The notes beneath the pieces are model-generated. The model was not told where the DNA came from. It ran no database searches and was given only the letters and a program-made list of their open reading frames with translations. The translations under genes were made by a program, and so were the position numbers. From positions 1 through 64,000 of the forward strand of contig DASTZF010000248.1 in assembly GCA_035764445.1 (NCBI GenBank): a DNA stretch of 64,000 nucleotides, in the 5' to 3' direction. This document shows, piece by piece, positions 42,496 to 51,635 of the stretch (position 1 is its first letter; the number at the start of each line of letters is the position of its first letter). This DNA is from JAEUPI01 sp035764445. GTDB lineage: Bacteria > Pseudomonadota > Gammaproteobacteria > Burkholderiales > Burkholderiaceae_C.

Positions 42496-43950
42496 TCAGT
42501 CGTGCTTGATCGCGATCGTCTTCAGCGTCGAGAAGCCGTACAGCGCCTCGAAGCCTTTCTCGCGGCCGTGGCCTGAGCTCTTGACGCCGCCGAACGGCAA
42601 CTCGACACCGCCGCCGGCGCCGTAGTTGTTGACGAACACCTGGCCGCACTTCAGACGCCGCGCCACGCGCAGCGCGCGGCTGCCGTCGCGCGTCCAGACG
42701 CCGGCCACCAGCCCGAACGGCGTGCCGTTGGCCTGCGCGACGGCGTCGGCCTCGTCGTCGAACGCGATCACCACCTGCACCGGGCCGAAGATCTCCTCCT
42801 GCGCCAGCCGGTGGTCGTTGCTCACCGGCGCCAGCAAGGTCGGCGCCACGTAGCAACCGTTGCGCGGCAGGTCGCCACTCAACGACGCCTGCGCCGCCAC
42901 GCGCAGCCCGCTGTCGCGCGCCAGCGCGAGGTAGCTCTGCACCAGCTCTTTCTGGCGGGCCGAGATCAGCGGGCCGACATCGGGGTCGGCGATCGCCGGG
43001 CCGACGACCAGCTTCTTGTAGCGCTCGGCCATGCGCGCGACCACGTCGTCGAAGATGCTGGCCTCCACCAGGATGCGCGACGCCGCCGAGCACGTCTGGC
43101 CGGCGTTCTGCACGCCGGCGTTGACGAGGAACGGCAGCGCCGCATCGAGGTCGGCGTCGGCAAACACGAGCTGCGGGCTCTTGCCCCCGAGTTCGAGCGT
43201 CACCGGCACCGTGTTCTTCGACGCCGCCGCCTGCACCTGCTGGCCCACCGCCACCGAGCCGGTGAACGACAGGTGCGCCACGCCGTGGTGGCGCGCCAGC
43301 GCGGCGCCGGCCTCCTCGCCGAGACCCGGCACGACGTTGAGCGCGCCGGCCGGCAGGCCGCAGTCGTGCGCGATGCGCGCGAACGCCAGCGCGGTGAGAC
43401 ACGCCTCCTCGGCCGGTTTCAGCACGCAGGCGTTGCCCATCGCCAGCGCCGCCCCGACCGAGCGGCCGATGATCTGCATCGGGTAGTTCCACGGCACGAT
43501 GTGGCCGGTGATGCCGTGCGGCTCGCGCACGGTCAACGCGGTGTAGCCGGTGGTGAACGGGATCGTCTCGCCCATCACCTTGTCGGCCGCGCCGCCATAG
43601 AACTCGAGGTAGCGCGCCAGCGAGTTGGCATCCGCCAGGCCCTGCTTGACCGGCTTGCCGACATCCAGCGCCTCCATGCGCGCGAGCACGTCGGCCAGTT
43701 CCGACACCCGCTGGCTCATGCGCAGCAGGATGCGGCCGCGCTCGGCCGCGCTCATCTGTCCCCACTCGCCGCCGAGCGCGGCCTGCGCCCCGTGGACCGC
43801 GGCATCGATCTCGGCCGGGCCGCCGCGAGCGATCTGCGTCAGCTCGCTGCCGTCGGACGGGTTGATCAGCGACAGCGTGTGGCCGAACGAGGCACTCTGC
43901 CAGCGTCCGCCGATGAAGACCGCGCGGGTGTCGAAATCGATCGCATCCAT
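42496..43950 (-). CDS. NAD(P)-dependent aldehyde dehydrogenase
   Basis: 484 residues. NAD-binding and active-site motifs: VPWNYPMQIIGRSVG, LSFTGSVAVGQQV, catalytic Glu in VTLELGGKSPQLV, catalytic Cys in NAGQTCSAASRI, and C-terminal EEIFGPVQVVIAF and VELPFGGVKSSGHGREKG. The start is ATG 43950. Substrate open; gamma-aminobutyraldehyde- or betaine-aldehyde-like enzymes and other catabolic aldehyde dehydrogenases fit. Divergent from the peptide-type importer genes. Confidence 0.92.
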   Translation of the reverse strand: MDAIDFDTRAVFIGGRWQSASFGHTLSLINPSDGSELTQIARGGPAEIDAAVHGAQAALGGEWGQMSAAERGRILLRMSQRVSELADVLARMEALDVGKPVKQGLADANSLARYLEFYGGAADKVMGETIPFTTGYTALTVREPHGITGHIVPWNYPMQIIGRSVGAALAMGNACVLKPAEEACLTALAFARIAHDCGLPAGALNVVPGLGEEAGAALARHHGVAHLSFTGSVAVGQQVQAAASKNTVPVTLELGGKSPQLVFADADLDAALPFLVNAGVQNAGQTCSAASRILVEASIFDDVVARMAERYKKLVVGPAIADPDVGPLISARQKELVQSYLALARDSGLRVAAQASLSGDLPRNGCYVAPTLLAPVSNDHRLAQEEIFGPVQVVIAFDDEADAVAQANGTPFGLVAGVWTRDGSRALRVARRLKCGQVFVNNYGAGGGVELPFGGVKSSGHGREKGFEALYGFSTLKTIAIKHD

Positions 43951-44154
43951 GTTGTCTGCTCCGTGCGTTTTGCCCTTTGCCGACGGACCCTGGGTGGCTT
44001 TGGGGCATGATAGTCCGCATGCATCGTCCCCGGTGTCGCGCACTGCGAGAGGTGTCGTGCCTGCGCCGCAGGTCGCTGCCGGCATGAGCCGCCTCGGGCG
44101 TTCGGCGTGGGCGCGTCGCGGCCCGGCGTCGCGCGCGCTGCGCCGGGTGCCGCG

Positions 44155-45117
44155 ATGAGCGTGTTCCTGCTCAAGCGCTTTGCGACCTTCGTCGCCACGC
44201 TGCTGGTGGCGTCGGTGCTGGTGTTCTCGGTGCTGGATCTGCTGCCGGGCAACGTCGCGCAGGTGATCCTCGGCGACACCGCGACGCCGGAGTCGATCGC
44301 GGCGCTGGAGAAGAAGCTCGGCCTCGACCGGCCGGCGCTGGTGCGCTACACCGACTGGGTCGGCGGGCTGCTGCGCGGCCGCACCGCCCTCAGCCATTCG
44401 TACGATACCCCGACCGCGACGCTGATCGCCGAGCGATTGCAGGTGACGTTGCCGCTGGCGGTGATGGCGATGGTGTTCACCGTGCTGATCGGCATCAGCG
44501 CCGGCATCTACGCCGCCGCACGCCAGAACAAGCCCGGTGATGTCGGCGTGATGGCGCTGAGCCAGCTCGGCATCGCGCTGCCGAGCTTCTGGTTCGCGAT
44601 CCTGCTGATCCTCCTGTTCGCGGTGAAGCTGCACTGGGTCAGCGCGGGTGGCTTCCCGGGCTGGAGCGAAGCGGCGGGCGGCGGCCTGTGGGACGGCCTG
44701 ATCGCGCTGCTGCTGCCCGCGGTCGCGCTGGCCGTCGTGCAGGCGGCGGTGCTGGCGCGCTGGACGCGCTCATCGGTGCTCGAGACGCTGCGCGAGGACT
44801 ATGTGCGCACCGCGCGCGCCAAAGGGCTGAGCCGGCGCGCGGTGCTGTGGCAGCACGTGCTGCGCAACGCGATGATCCCGGTGCTGACCATCCTCGGCTT
44901 GCAGTTCGCGTTCCTGATCAGTGGCACGGTGGTGGTCGAGAACGTGTTCGTGCTGCCGGGCATCGGGCGGCTGGTGTTCCAGGCGATCGCCAACCGCGAC
45001 CTCGTGGTCGTGCGCGACGTCGTGCTGCTGCTGGTGGCGATGGTGGTGGCGGTCAACTTCGTGGTCGACGTGCTGTACGCGGTCATCGACCCGCGGCTCA
45101 AGCCGAGCGACGCATGA
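44155..45117 (+). CDS. Dpp/Opp-type ABC transporter permease, B component
   Basis: 320 residues. The N-terminus (MSVFLLKRFATFVATLLVASV, LDLLPGNVAQVILGD) is typical of DppB/OppB. The EAA loop is DYVRTARAKGLSRRAVLWQHV. About six transmembrane segments. The next gene encodes the paired C-type permease. Substrate may be a peptide, amide or other solute; neighbouring nitrilase and amidase genes point away from ordinary dipeptides. Confidence 0.9.
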   Translation: MSVFLLKRFATFVATLLVASVLVFSVLDLLPGNVAQVILGDTATPESIAALEKKLGLDRPALVRYTDWVGGLLRGRTALSHSYDTPTATLIAERLQVTLPLAVMAMVFTVLIGISAGIYAAARQNKPGDVGVMALSQLGIALPSFWFAILLILLFAVKLHWVSAGGFPGWSEAAGGGLWDGLIALLLPAVALAVVQAAVLARWTRSSVLETLREDYVRTARAKGLSRRAVLWQHVLRNAMIPVLTILGLQFAFLISGTVVVENVFVLPGIGRLVFQAIANRDLVVVRDVVLLLVAMVVAVNFVVDVLYAVIDPRLKPSDA

Positions 45118-45133
45118 ACTGGGGCAAGGGGAG

Positions 45134-46000
45134 ATGAGCGCCGTGATGGTCGGGGCCGCGCCCCAGAGCCACTTTGCGGCGCGCGCGCTGCGCCATCGCA
45201 GCTTCGCGATCGGCGCGCTGCTGACGCTGTTGCTGCTGCTGGCCGCGGCGCTGTCGCTGGTGTGGTCGCCATACCCGCCGGCCGAGATCGACATCCCCCA
45301 CAAGCTGCAGGGCCCGAGCGTCGCGCACTGGTTCGGCACCGACAGCCTGGGCCGTGACATCGCTTCGCAACTGTTGGTGGGTGCGCAGGCGTCGATCGTG
45401 GTGGGCGTGTTCGCGGTGCTGATCGGCTTTTCGGTCGGCACCGCGCTCGGCCTGCTGGCATCGGCGCGCGGTGGCTGGGTCGAAGAGGGCGTGATGCGGC
45501 TGTCCGACTTCACGTTCGCGTTCCCGGCGCTGCTGTCGGCGATCATGCTCGGCGCCATCTATCGCCCTGGACTGGCGACCGGCATCGTCGCGATCGGCAT
45601 CTTCAACGTCCCGGTGTTCGCGCGCGTCACGCGTGCCGCCGCCAATGCGATCTGGGCACGCGAGTACGTGCTGGCCGCGCGTGCCGCCGGCAAGAACCGC
45701 TGGCAGATCACCTGGGACCACGTGGTGCCCAACATCGCCAGCGCGCTGATCGTGCACGCGACCAACCAGTTCGCCACCGCGATCATTGCCGAGGCGGCGC
45801 TGAGCTACCTCGGGCTCGGCACCCAGCCGCCGATGCCGAGCTGGGGCCGGATGCTCAACGAGGCGCAGACGCAGATGTTCCAGGCGCCGATGCTCGCCGT
45901 CTACCCCGGCATGGCCATTGTGCTGGCGGTGCTCGGCCTCAATCTGATGGGCGACGGCCTGCGCGACCTGCTCGATCCGAAGCTGGCGCGCAAGCGTTAG
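45134..46000 (+). CDS. Dpp/Opp-type ABC transporter permease, C component
   Basis: 288 residues. The N-terminal helix is followed by HWFGTDSLGRDIASQLLVGAQ, typical of DppC/OppC. The EAA loop is EYVLAARAAGKNRWQITWDHV. ATG 45134 follows AAGGGGAG. Partner of the B permease directly upstream. Confidence 0.9.
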   Translation: MSAVMVGAAPQSHFAARALRHRSFAIGALLTLLLLLAAALSLVWSPYPPAEIDIPHKLQGPSVAHWFGTDSLGRDIASQLLVGAQASIVVGVFAVLIGFSVGTALGLLASARGGWVEEGVMRLSDFTFAFPALLSAIMLGAIYRPGLATGIVAIGIFNVPVFARVTRAAANAIWAREYVLAARAAGKNRWQITWDHVVPNIASALIVHATNQFATAIIAEAALSYLGLGTQPPMPSWGRMLNEAQTQMFQAPMLAVYPGMAIVLAVLGLNLMGDGLRDLLDPKLARKR

Positions 46001-46018
46001 AACTACCCAGGCGAATCC

Positions 46019-46657
46019 ATGAAGACTCTGAAGATCGATTTCGTTTCCGACGTCGCGTGCCCGTGGTGTGCGGTGGGGCTGAATTCACTGGAGTGCGCGC
46101 TGCAGCGCGTCGGCGCCGACGTGCAGGCCGACTTGCACTTCCAGCCGTTCGAGCTGAACCCGACGATGCCCGCTGAGGGCGCCGACACCGTGCAGTACCT
46201 GGCTGGCAAGTACGGCATCGGCCCCGAGCAGATCGCTCGCAACCAGGCCGCGATCCGCGCCCGTGGCGCCGAGGTCGGGTTCGCCTTCGGCCGTCGCGAG
46301 CGCGTGTGGAACACGTTCGACGCGCACCGGCTGCTGCACTGGGCCGGGCTGCAGGGCAAGCAGCGCGAGCTGAAGCATGCGCTGCTGAAGGCCTATCACG
46401 GCGACGGCCGCAACCCCGGCGCGCACGACGTGCTGCTCGAGCTGGCGGGCGCGGTCGGGCTCGATGTCGACGCCGCGCGCGACGTGCTCACCAGGGGTCG
46501 TTACGCCGACGAGGTGCGTGCCGCCGAGGCGATGTGGCAACAAGCGGGCATCCACTCGGTGCCGTCGATCGTCATCAACGACCGTCACCTGATCCAGGGC
46601 GGCCAGCCGCCCGAGGTGTTCGAACAGGCGCTGCGGCAGATCGCGGCGCAGGAATGA
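46019..46657 (+). CDS. DsbA-family oxidoreductase, FrnE-like
   Basis: 212-residue thioredoxin-fold protein with the redox motif C14-P-W-C17 (DVACPWCAVGLNSLE) and a cis-Pro region HSVPSIVINDRHLIQGGQP. No signal peptide, so cytoplasmic. The family (FrnE, HCCA isomerase) includes polyketide-related and stress-related disulphide isomerases. It sits inside the importer gene set, 18 bases after the C permease. Confidence 0.88.
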   Translation: MKTLKIDFVSDVACPWCAVGLNSLECALQRVGADVQADLHFQPFELNPTMPAEGADTVQYLAGKYGIGPEQIARNQAAIRARGAEVGFAFGRRERVWNTFDAHRLLHWAGLQGKQRELKHALLKAYHGDGRNPGAHDVLLELAGAVGLDVDAARDVLTRGRYADEVRAAEAMWQQAGIHSVPSIVINDRHLIQGGQPPEVFEQALRQIAAQE

Positions 46658-46735
46658 TGCCGCTCCCCTGCAAGCCCACGGCCGGGTCCCCCAACCCGGG
46701 ATCGGGTCTCCGCGGGCGGCCGTGCGAGGCCTGAA

Positions 46736-47245
46736 ATGGCGCGCAACGTGGAGATCAAAGCGCGCATCGACAGCGTCGACGTGCTGCTGCCGCGCGCGCG
46801 CGCCTTGGCCGACGGCGATGCGCAGACGCTGCTGCAGGACGACACCTTCTTTTGCGTGCCCAGCGGCCGCCTGAAGCTGCGCGAGTTCGGCGACGGCAGC
46901 GCCGAGCTGATCCACTACCATCGCGCCGACGCCGAGCAGGCGCGGTTGTCGGACTACGTGCGCTCGCCGGTGCCGGACGCCGCGTCGCTGCGCGAGGCAC
47001 TGCAGCGCGCACTGGGGGCGCTCGGCCGCGTGCGCAAGCGGCGCCTGCTGCTGATGGCCGGATGCACGCGCATCCACCTCGACCGCGTGGTGGGCCTGGG
47101 CGACTTCATCGAGCTCGAGGTCGTGCTGAACGGCAACCAAGGCGAGCGCGACGCTGCGCTTGCCGCCGAGCGCCTGATGCGCGAACTCGGGCTCGCCGCC
47201 GCGCCGCGCATCGCCGGCGCCTACCTCGATCTGTTGGCCGCGTGA
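46736..47245 (+). CDS. CYTH-domain protein, class IV adenylate cyclase-like
   Basis: 169 residues. N-terminal MARNVEIKARI is a variant of the CYTH motif ExExK (N-x-E-x-K). Further acidic/basic strands follow: GRLKLREFGDGSAELIHYHR, RVRKRRLLLMAGCTRIHLD, GDFIELEVVL. Could be an adenylate cyclase, a triphosphatase or a thiamine triphosphatase-like enzyme; sequence alone does not decide. Unusual inside an ABC importer operon. Confidence 0.82.
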   Translation: MARNVEIKARIDSVDVLLPRARALADGDAQTLLQDDTFFCVPSGRLKLREFGDGSAELIHYHRADAEQARLSDYVRSPVPDAASLREALQRALGALGRVRKRRLLLMAGCTRIHLDRVVGLGDFIELEVVLNGNQGERDAALAAERLMRELGLAAAPRIAGAYLDLLAA

Positions 47246-47300
47246 GCTTGCGTACGCCGGTCGCCACGCCACGTGCTCTGGTCGCTGCGGAGGGTGCGCG

Positions 47301-48284
47301 ATGAGCGCGCTGCTGCAGGTGAACGAACTCGGCGTCACGCTGCAGACCGCGCGCGGCCCAGGCGCGGCCTTGCGCGGCGTGTCGTTCACGATGCAGCGCG
47401 GCGAGACGGTCGGCTTGATCGGCGAGTCAGGGTGCGGCAAGTCGATCACCGCGCTGGCGCTGATGGGGCTGCTGCCCGAAGGCGCACAGGTCACGGGGTC
47501 GATCCGCCTCGACGGCCAGGAGCTCGTCGGCCTCGACGAGGCGACGCTGTGCACGCTGCGCGGGCGTCGCATCGGCATGGTGTTCCAGGAGCCGATGACG
47601 GCGCTCAACCCGCTGCACACGGTGGGTCACCAGATCGCCGAGCCGCTGCAACTGCACCTGAAGCTGTCGGCCGCCGACGCGCGGCAGCGCGCGCTGCAGC
47701 TGCTCGAGCGCGTGCGCGTGCCGCAGGCCGCGCGCCGGCTCGATGCCTATCCGCATCAGCTGTCGGGTGGCCAGCGGCAACGCGTGGTGATCGCGATCGC
47801 GCTGGCGTGCGGGCCCGACCTGCTGATCGCCGACGAGCCGACCACCGCGCTCGACGCCACCGTGCAGCGCGAGGTGCTCGACCTGATCGGCGATCTGGTC
47901 AGCGAGCGCGGCATGGGGCTGCTGCTGATCAGCCACAACCTGGTGGTCGTCGCGCGCGCGGTGCGCCGCTTGATGGTGATGTACGGCGGCATCGTCGCCG
48001 AAGCAGGCCCCACCGATGGCGTGTTCGCGCGGCTCGCGCATCCCTACACGCACGCGCTGTTCAAGTCGCGGCCGCGCCTGGGGTTGCCGCGCGGCACGCG
48101 GCTGGCCACCATCGCCGGCTACGTGCCCGAGTTGGCCGACCTGCCGGCAGGGTGCCCGTTTGCCGATCGCTGCGAGCACGTGATCGACGCCTGCCGCCGC
48201 GCGGTGCCGGCGCCGGTGATCGTGGCGCCGGCGCACGACGCGCGCTGCATCCGCACGCACGAACTGGAGGGCGCCGGTGGCTGA
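47301..48284 (+). CDS. Dpp/Opp-type ABC transporter ATP-binding protein, D component
   Basis: 327 residues. Walker A GESGCGKSI, signature LSGGQRQRV, Walker B LLIADEPTTALD, then the oligopeptide-ATPase C-terminal extension with Cys residues (LPAGCPFADRCEHVIDACRR). It overlaps the next ATPase gene by 8 bases. Confidence 0.93.
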   Translation: MSALLQVNELGVTLQTARGPGAALRGVSFTMQRGETVGLIGESGCGKSITALALMGLLPEGAQVTGSIRLDGQELVGLDEATLCTLRGRRIGMVFQEPMTALNPLHTVGHQIAEPLQLHLKLSAADARQRALQLLERVRVPQAARRLDAYPHQLSGGQRQRVVIAIALACGPDLLIADEPTTALDATVQREVLDLIGDLVSERGMGLLLISHNLVVVARAVRRLMVMYGGIVAEAGPTDGVFARLAHPYTHALFKSRPRLGLPRGTRLATIAGYVPELADLPAGCPFADRCEHVIDACRRAVPAPVIVAPAHDARCIRTHELEGAGG

Positions 48285-49080
48285 AGCGAATCCGCCGCCG
48301 CTGGTGGTGGCCGAGCGCGTCAGCCGCCACTACCGGTTGCCGCGCGAAACCGTGTTCGGTGCGCCGCCGACGGTGCGCGCGCTCAGCGACGTCAGCTTCA
48401 CGTTGCTCGCCGGCCGCAGCGTCGGCGTGGTGGGCGAATCGGGCTCCGGCAAGAGCACGCTGGCGCGACTGGTGATGGCGCTCGAGCGGCCCGACGACGG
48501 TGCGATCCGCTTCCAGGGACGGGACCTGAGCGCGCTCGACGCGCCGGCGCTGCGCCGCGCGCGCAGCGGCTTCCAGATGGTGTTCCAGGATCCGTACGGA
48601 TCGCTCGATCCGCGTCGCACGGTGGCGCAGACGGTGGCCGAGCCGCTGGCCGTGCTGCATGGGGCCTCGCGTGCCGAGCAGCGCGAGCGCGCGATCGAGG
48701 TGCTCGCTGCGGTCGGCCTGCGCGCGAGCGATCTCGACAAGTACCCGCACGAGTTCTCGGGCGGGCAGCGCCAGCGCATCGCGATCGCGCGCGCGTTGAT
48801 CACGCGGCCGCTGTTGATCGTTGCCGACGAGCCGGTGAGCGCGCTCGACGTGTCGGTGCAGGCGCAGGTGCTCAACTTGATGCAGGACCTGCAGGATCGC
48901 TACGGCGTGACCTATCTTTTCATCAGCCACGATCTCGCGGTGGTCGACTTGGTGTGCGACGAAGTGCTGGTACTGCAGCATGGCGTGGTGGTCGAGCGCG
49001 GCGCCACGCGCGAGGTGTTCGGCCGCCCGCAGCACGAGTACACGCGCCTGCTGCTGGCCGCCGCGCAGTTTGCAGCCTGA
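48277..49080 (+). CDS. Dpp/Opp-type ABC transporter ATP-binding protein, F component
   Basis: 267 residues from GTG 48277. Walker A GESGSGKST, oligopeptide ATPase motif FQDPYGSLDPRRTV, signature FSGGQRQRI, Walker B LLIVADEPVSALD. Pairs with the D component. The C-terminal extension is short. Confidence 0.92.
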   Translation: MAEANPPPLVVAERVSRHYRLPRETVFGAPPTVRALSDVSFTLLAGRSVGVVGESGSGKSTLARLVMALERPDDGAIRFQGRDLSALDAPALRRARSGFQMVFQDPYGSLDPRRTVAQTVAEPLAVLHGASRAEQRERAIEVLAAVGLRASDLDKYPHEFSGGQRQRIAIARALITRPLLIVADEPVSALDVSVQAQVLNLMQDLQDRYGVTYLFISHDLAVVDLVCDEVLVLQHGVVVERGATREVFGRPQHEYTRLLLAAAQFAA

Positions 49081-49236
49081 TCGTCGGCAGGTAGCGCGCC
49101 GTTGCCTCGGCAGCGGCGCGAGCGCTGTGGCGCACGCCGTGCTCGTCGGGCTCCATAGGGTTGCCACGCCGTGCCCGCCATTTGGAAATAGGGCACCATC
49201 GACAGCCTTCCCAGCTTTTCAGTCCAGGAGAGATCG

Positions 49237-50736
49237 ATGAACCTGCATCGGCGCGCGGCGACGGCCGTAGTCGTTGTGGCGGCTGCAGCGCTGGCTGCAC
49301 CGCTGGCCCTTGCCCAGTCGAAGAAAGACAGCGTCACGCTGGCGATGGGGCTCGAGCCCGCACCGGGCCTGGACCCGACCACCGCAGCGGCGTTGGCGAT
49401 CGGCGAGGTCGTGCACTACAACATTCTCGAGGGCCTCACCAAGGTCAATATCGACGGCTCGGTCACGCCGCTGCTGGCCGAGAGCTGGAGCATGGATCCC
49501 GATGGCAAGAGCTACACCTTCAAGCTGAAGAAGGGCGTCAAGTTCCACGACGGCGAGCCGTTCGACTCGTCGGCGGTGAAGTTCAGCTTCGAGCGCGCGA
49601 AGGACGAGAAGAGCACCAACAAGGCCAAGAAGGCGGTGTTCGACAACATCAGCGCGATCAGCGCGCCCGACCCGCACACGGTGATCCTCACGCTCAACAA
49701 TGCCGACGGCAATTTCCTGTTCCGCATGGGCGAGAACACGGCGGTGATCCTGCACCCCAAGAGCGCGGCTACCACGGCGACCAAGCCGATCGGCACCGGC
49801 CCCTACCTGTTCGAGGACTGGAAGAAAGGCAATTTGATCACGCTGGTCAAGTGGGACGGCTTTCGCGACGCCAAGTCGGTGAAGATCAAGAAGGTGACGT
49901 TCCGCTTCATCAGCGACCCGGCCGCGCGGGTGGCGGCGCTGCTGGCTGGCGACATCGACGGCGTGCCGCGGCTGGATGCGCCGCAGGCGGTTGCGCAACT
50001 GCAGGCCGACAAGCGGTTCGTCGTCGAGGTCGGTGCGACCGCCGGCAAGGGCATCATGACGATCAACAACAAGAAGAAGCCTTTCGACGACGTGCGCGTG
50101 CGCCGCGCACTGATGTACGCGATCGACCGCAAGGCGTTCATCGACGGCGCGCTCGAGGGTTTCGCCAAACCGATCGGCAGCCACTTCGCGCCCGCCGATG
50201 CCGGTTATGTCGACCTCACCGGCATGTACCCGTACGACCCCGAAAAGGCCAAGGCCCTGCTGAAGGAGGCCGGGGTGCAGACGCCGCTCAACGTGACCCT
50301 GACCCTGCCGCCGCCGCAATACGCGCGCAAGGGTGGCGAGGTGGTGGCCGCGATGCTGGCCAAGGTCGGCGTGATCGCCAAGATCGAGAACGTCGAATGG
50401 GCGCAGTGGCTTGGTGGCACCTTCAAGGGCAATTTCGACCTCACGATCGTCAATCACGCCGAGCCGCTGGACTACATGCAGTACACCAACACGTCGTACT
50501 ACTGGGGCTACGACAGCAAGGCGTTCCGCGACCTGGCCGCCAAACACGCCGCCGAGGGCAACCCGAAGGAACGCGCACGGCTGTTCGCCGAGATGCAGAA
50601 GATGCTGGCCACCGATTGCGTCAATGCCTACATCTTCAATCCGTCGCAACCGTCGGTGGCCCGCAAGGGCCTGAAGGGCCTGTGGTCGAGCTCGCCGATC
50701 TTCGCCAACGACATGTCCGCGGTGTCGTGGCAGTGA
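49237..50736 (+). CDS. Dpp/Opp-type ABC transporter substrate-binding protein
   Basis: 499-residue periplasmic solute-binding protein family 5. The signal peptide (AVVVVAAAALAAPLALA) ends before QSKKDSVTLAMG. The family signature region is HYNILEGLTKVNIDGSVTPLLAESW, and later VRRALMYAIDRKAFIDGALE. AGGAGAGATCG precedes the ATG. Likely carries its own promoter in the 156-base gap after the F ATPase gene. Confidence 0.92.
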   Translation: MNLHRRAATAVVVVAAAALAAPLALAQSKKDSVTLAMGLEPAPGLDPTTAAALAIGEVVHYNILEGLTKVNIDGSVTPLLAESWSMDPDGKSYTFKLKKGVKFHDGEPFDSSAVKFSFERAKDEKSTNKAKKAVFDNISAISAPDPHTVILTLNNADGNFLFRMGENTAVILHPKSAATTATKPIGTGPYLFEDWKKGNLITLVKWDGFRDAKSVKIKKVTFRFISDPAARVAALLAGDIDGVPRLDAPQAVAQLQADKRFVVEVGATAGKGIMTINNKKKPFDDVRVRRALMYAIDRKAFIDGALEGFAKPIGSHFAPADAGYVDLTGMYPYDPEKAKALLKEAGVQTPLNVTLTLPPPQYARKGGEVVAAMLAKVGVIAKIENVEWAQWLGGTFKGNFDLTIVNHAEPLDYMQYTNTSYYWGYDSKAFRDLAAKHAAEGNPKERARLFAEMQKMLATDCVNAYIFNPSQPSVARKGLKGLWSSSPIFANDMSAVSWQ

Positions 50737-50805
50737 GGAGCGCTCGAGCAAACGAGTCGCAAATGGCGGTACCCGGGTGCATCGCGGCGGGGTCGAGGTG
50801 CTAGC

Positions 50806-51615
50806 GTGTTCCCGGGCGGCAGCCCTCGCGGCCGGATCAAGCGTGCGCAGGCAATAGGGGTTCAGTCGCTCATTGGCGTAGCCGCCAGCGGCTGTGCCGG
50901 GGCGGCGGTGGTCCCCGTGGATCCACCCGATCTCGCGGGCCCCCCACCTCTGAATGCGCTGGACCTTGCGTTCGACAAATATTCCGAGCGGACGGATCAC
51001 CACGCGATCGGGTTCGAGGCCGAGGGACGCGTGCGGGCTGTCGAGATCCGGCCAAACGGCCCCGCGGGCTGGGGTTTGTGCGGCACCATATCGGAGCAGA
51101 CTCTGACCTCGGAACGCAGGCGCAAGGTCTTCCTCGTCCTGAAGGACAGTGAAGTGGTCGCCGAATACCGGGACGACGATCCTGAGAAGGGCAAGCGCAA
51201 GCTCGCGAGGCAGGGCTGCCGGTTGCTAACCAAACCGACCGGCGCATCGACCGTTGCGGCCCTGCCTGTGCCCCGTGATGCCGGGCCCGCACCGAAGGAT
51301 GCCTTGCAAGCCGCGAAGGCGCACTACCTCGGGCAACAGTATCTTCATGTGCAACTCCAGTTCAAAGGTGTGCGCGGGCGTGTCAAGGCCATCCAGGTGA
51401 AGCCGAATGGCGAATTCGGATGGGGCATTTGCGCGGCCACCTCCTGGACTCACTACGTGGACGGCGGCGCACGCCTTGTCCCCTACAGTTGGGACCAAAC
51501 CGACCTTCTCGTCTGGCGCGAGGGCCAGGTCGTCGAGGCTTTCAGCGTCCATGCCTTCGACGACCTGAAGCGCGAGGTCGCGCAGGACGGTTGCCGATAT
51601 CTTTCCCAGCATTGA
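50806..51615 (+). CDS. Hypothetical exported protein with two tandem copies of an unknown domain
   Basis: 269 residues from GTG 50806; family not recognised. A basic stretch and hydrophobic run end at a possible weak lipobox (VAASGC, Cys30). The body is an internal duplication. Repeat 1 (about 50-141) has VRAVEIRPNGPAGWGLCG and QGCRLL. Repeat 2 (about 165-266) has VKAIQVKPNGEFGWGICA and DGCRYL. Each repeat has a matched Cys pair (C92/C138 and C209/C263), compatible with one disulphide per domain in the periplasm. It stands between the importer binding protein and an amidase gene. Confidence 0.7.
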   Translation: MFPGGSPRGRIKRAQAIGVQSLIGVAASGCAGAAVVPVDPPDLAGPPPLNALDLAFDKYSERTDHHAIGFEAEGRVRAVEIRPNGPAGWGLCGTISEQTLTSERRRKVFLVLKDSEVVAEYRDDDPEKGKRKLARQGCRLLTKPTGASTVAALPVPRDAGPAPKDALQAAKAHYLGQQYLHVQLQFKGVRGRVKAIQVKPNGEFGWGICAATSWTHYVDGGARLVPYSWDQTDLLVWREGQVVEAFSVHAFDDLKREVAQDGCRYLSQH

Positions 51616-51635
51616 GGTCCGATGGACTTGCTCCG

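Noticed and set aside
46658..46735. GC-rich gap between the DsbA-like and CYTH genes as another copy of the operon-gap repeat
   Set aside because: It begins after a stop codon and has short stems, but lacks the CCGAAGG block and the terminal AGGGNGC. The resemblance is only compositional.
47246..47300. Gap between the CYTH and ATPase genes as a repeat copy
   Set aside because: It starts TGAGC and ends GGAGGGTGC like the repeats, but the centre does not align and there is no first stem. Left out of the family.
49219..51003. 594-codon open frame antisense to the importer binding protein
   Set aside because: Shadow of a well-supported gene with signal peptide and family motifs. Its composition is Arg/Gly/Val/His-rich without recognisable domains.
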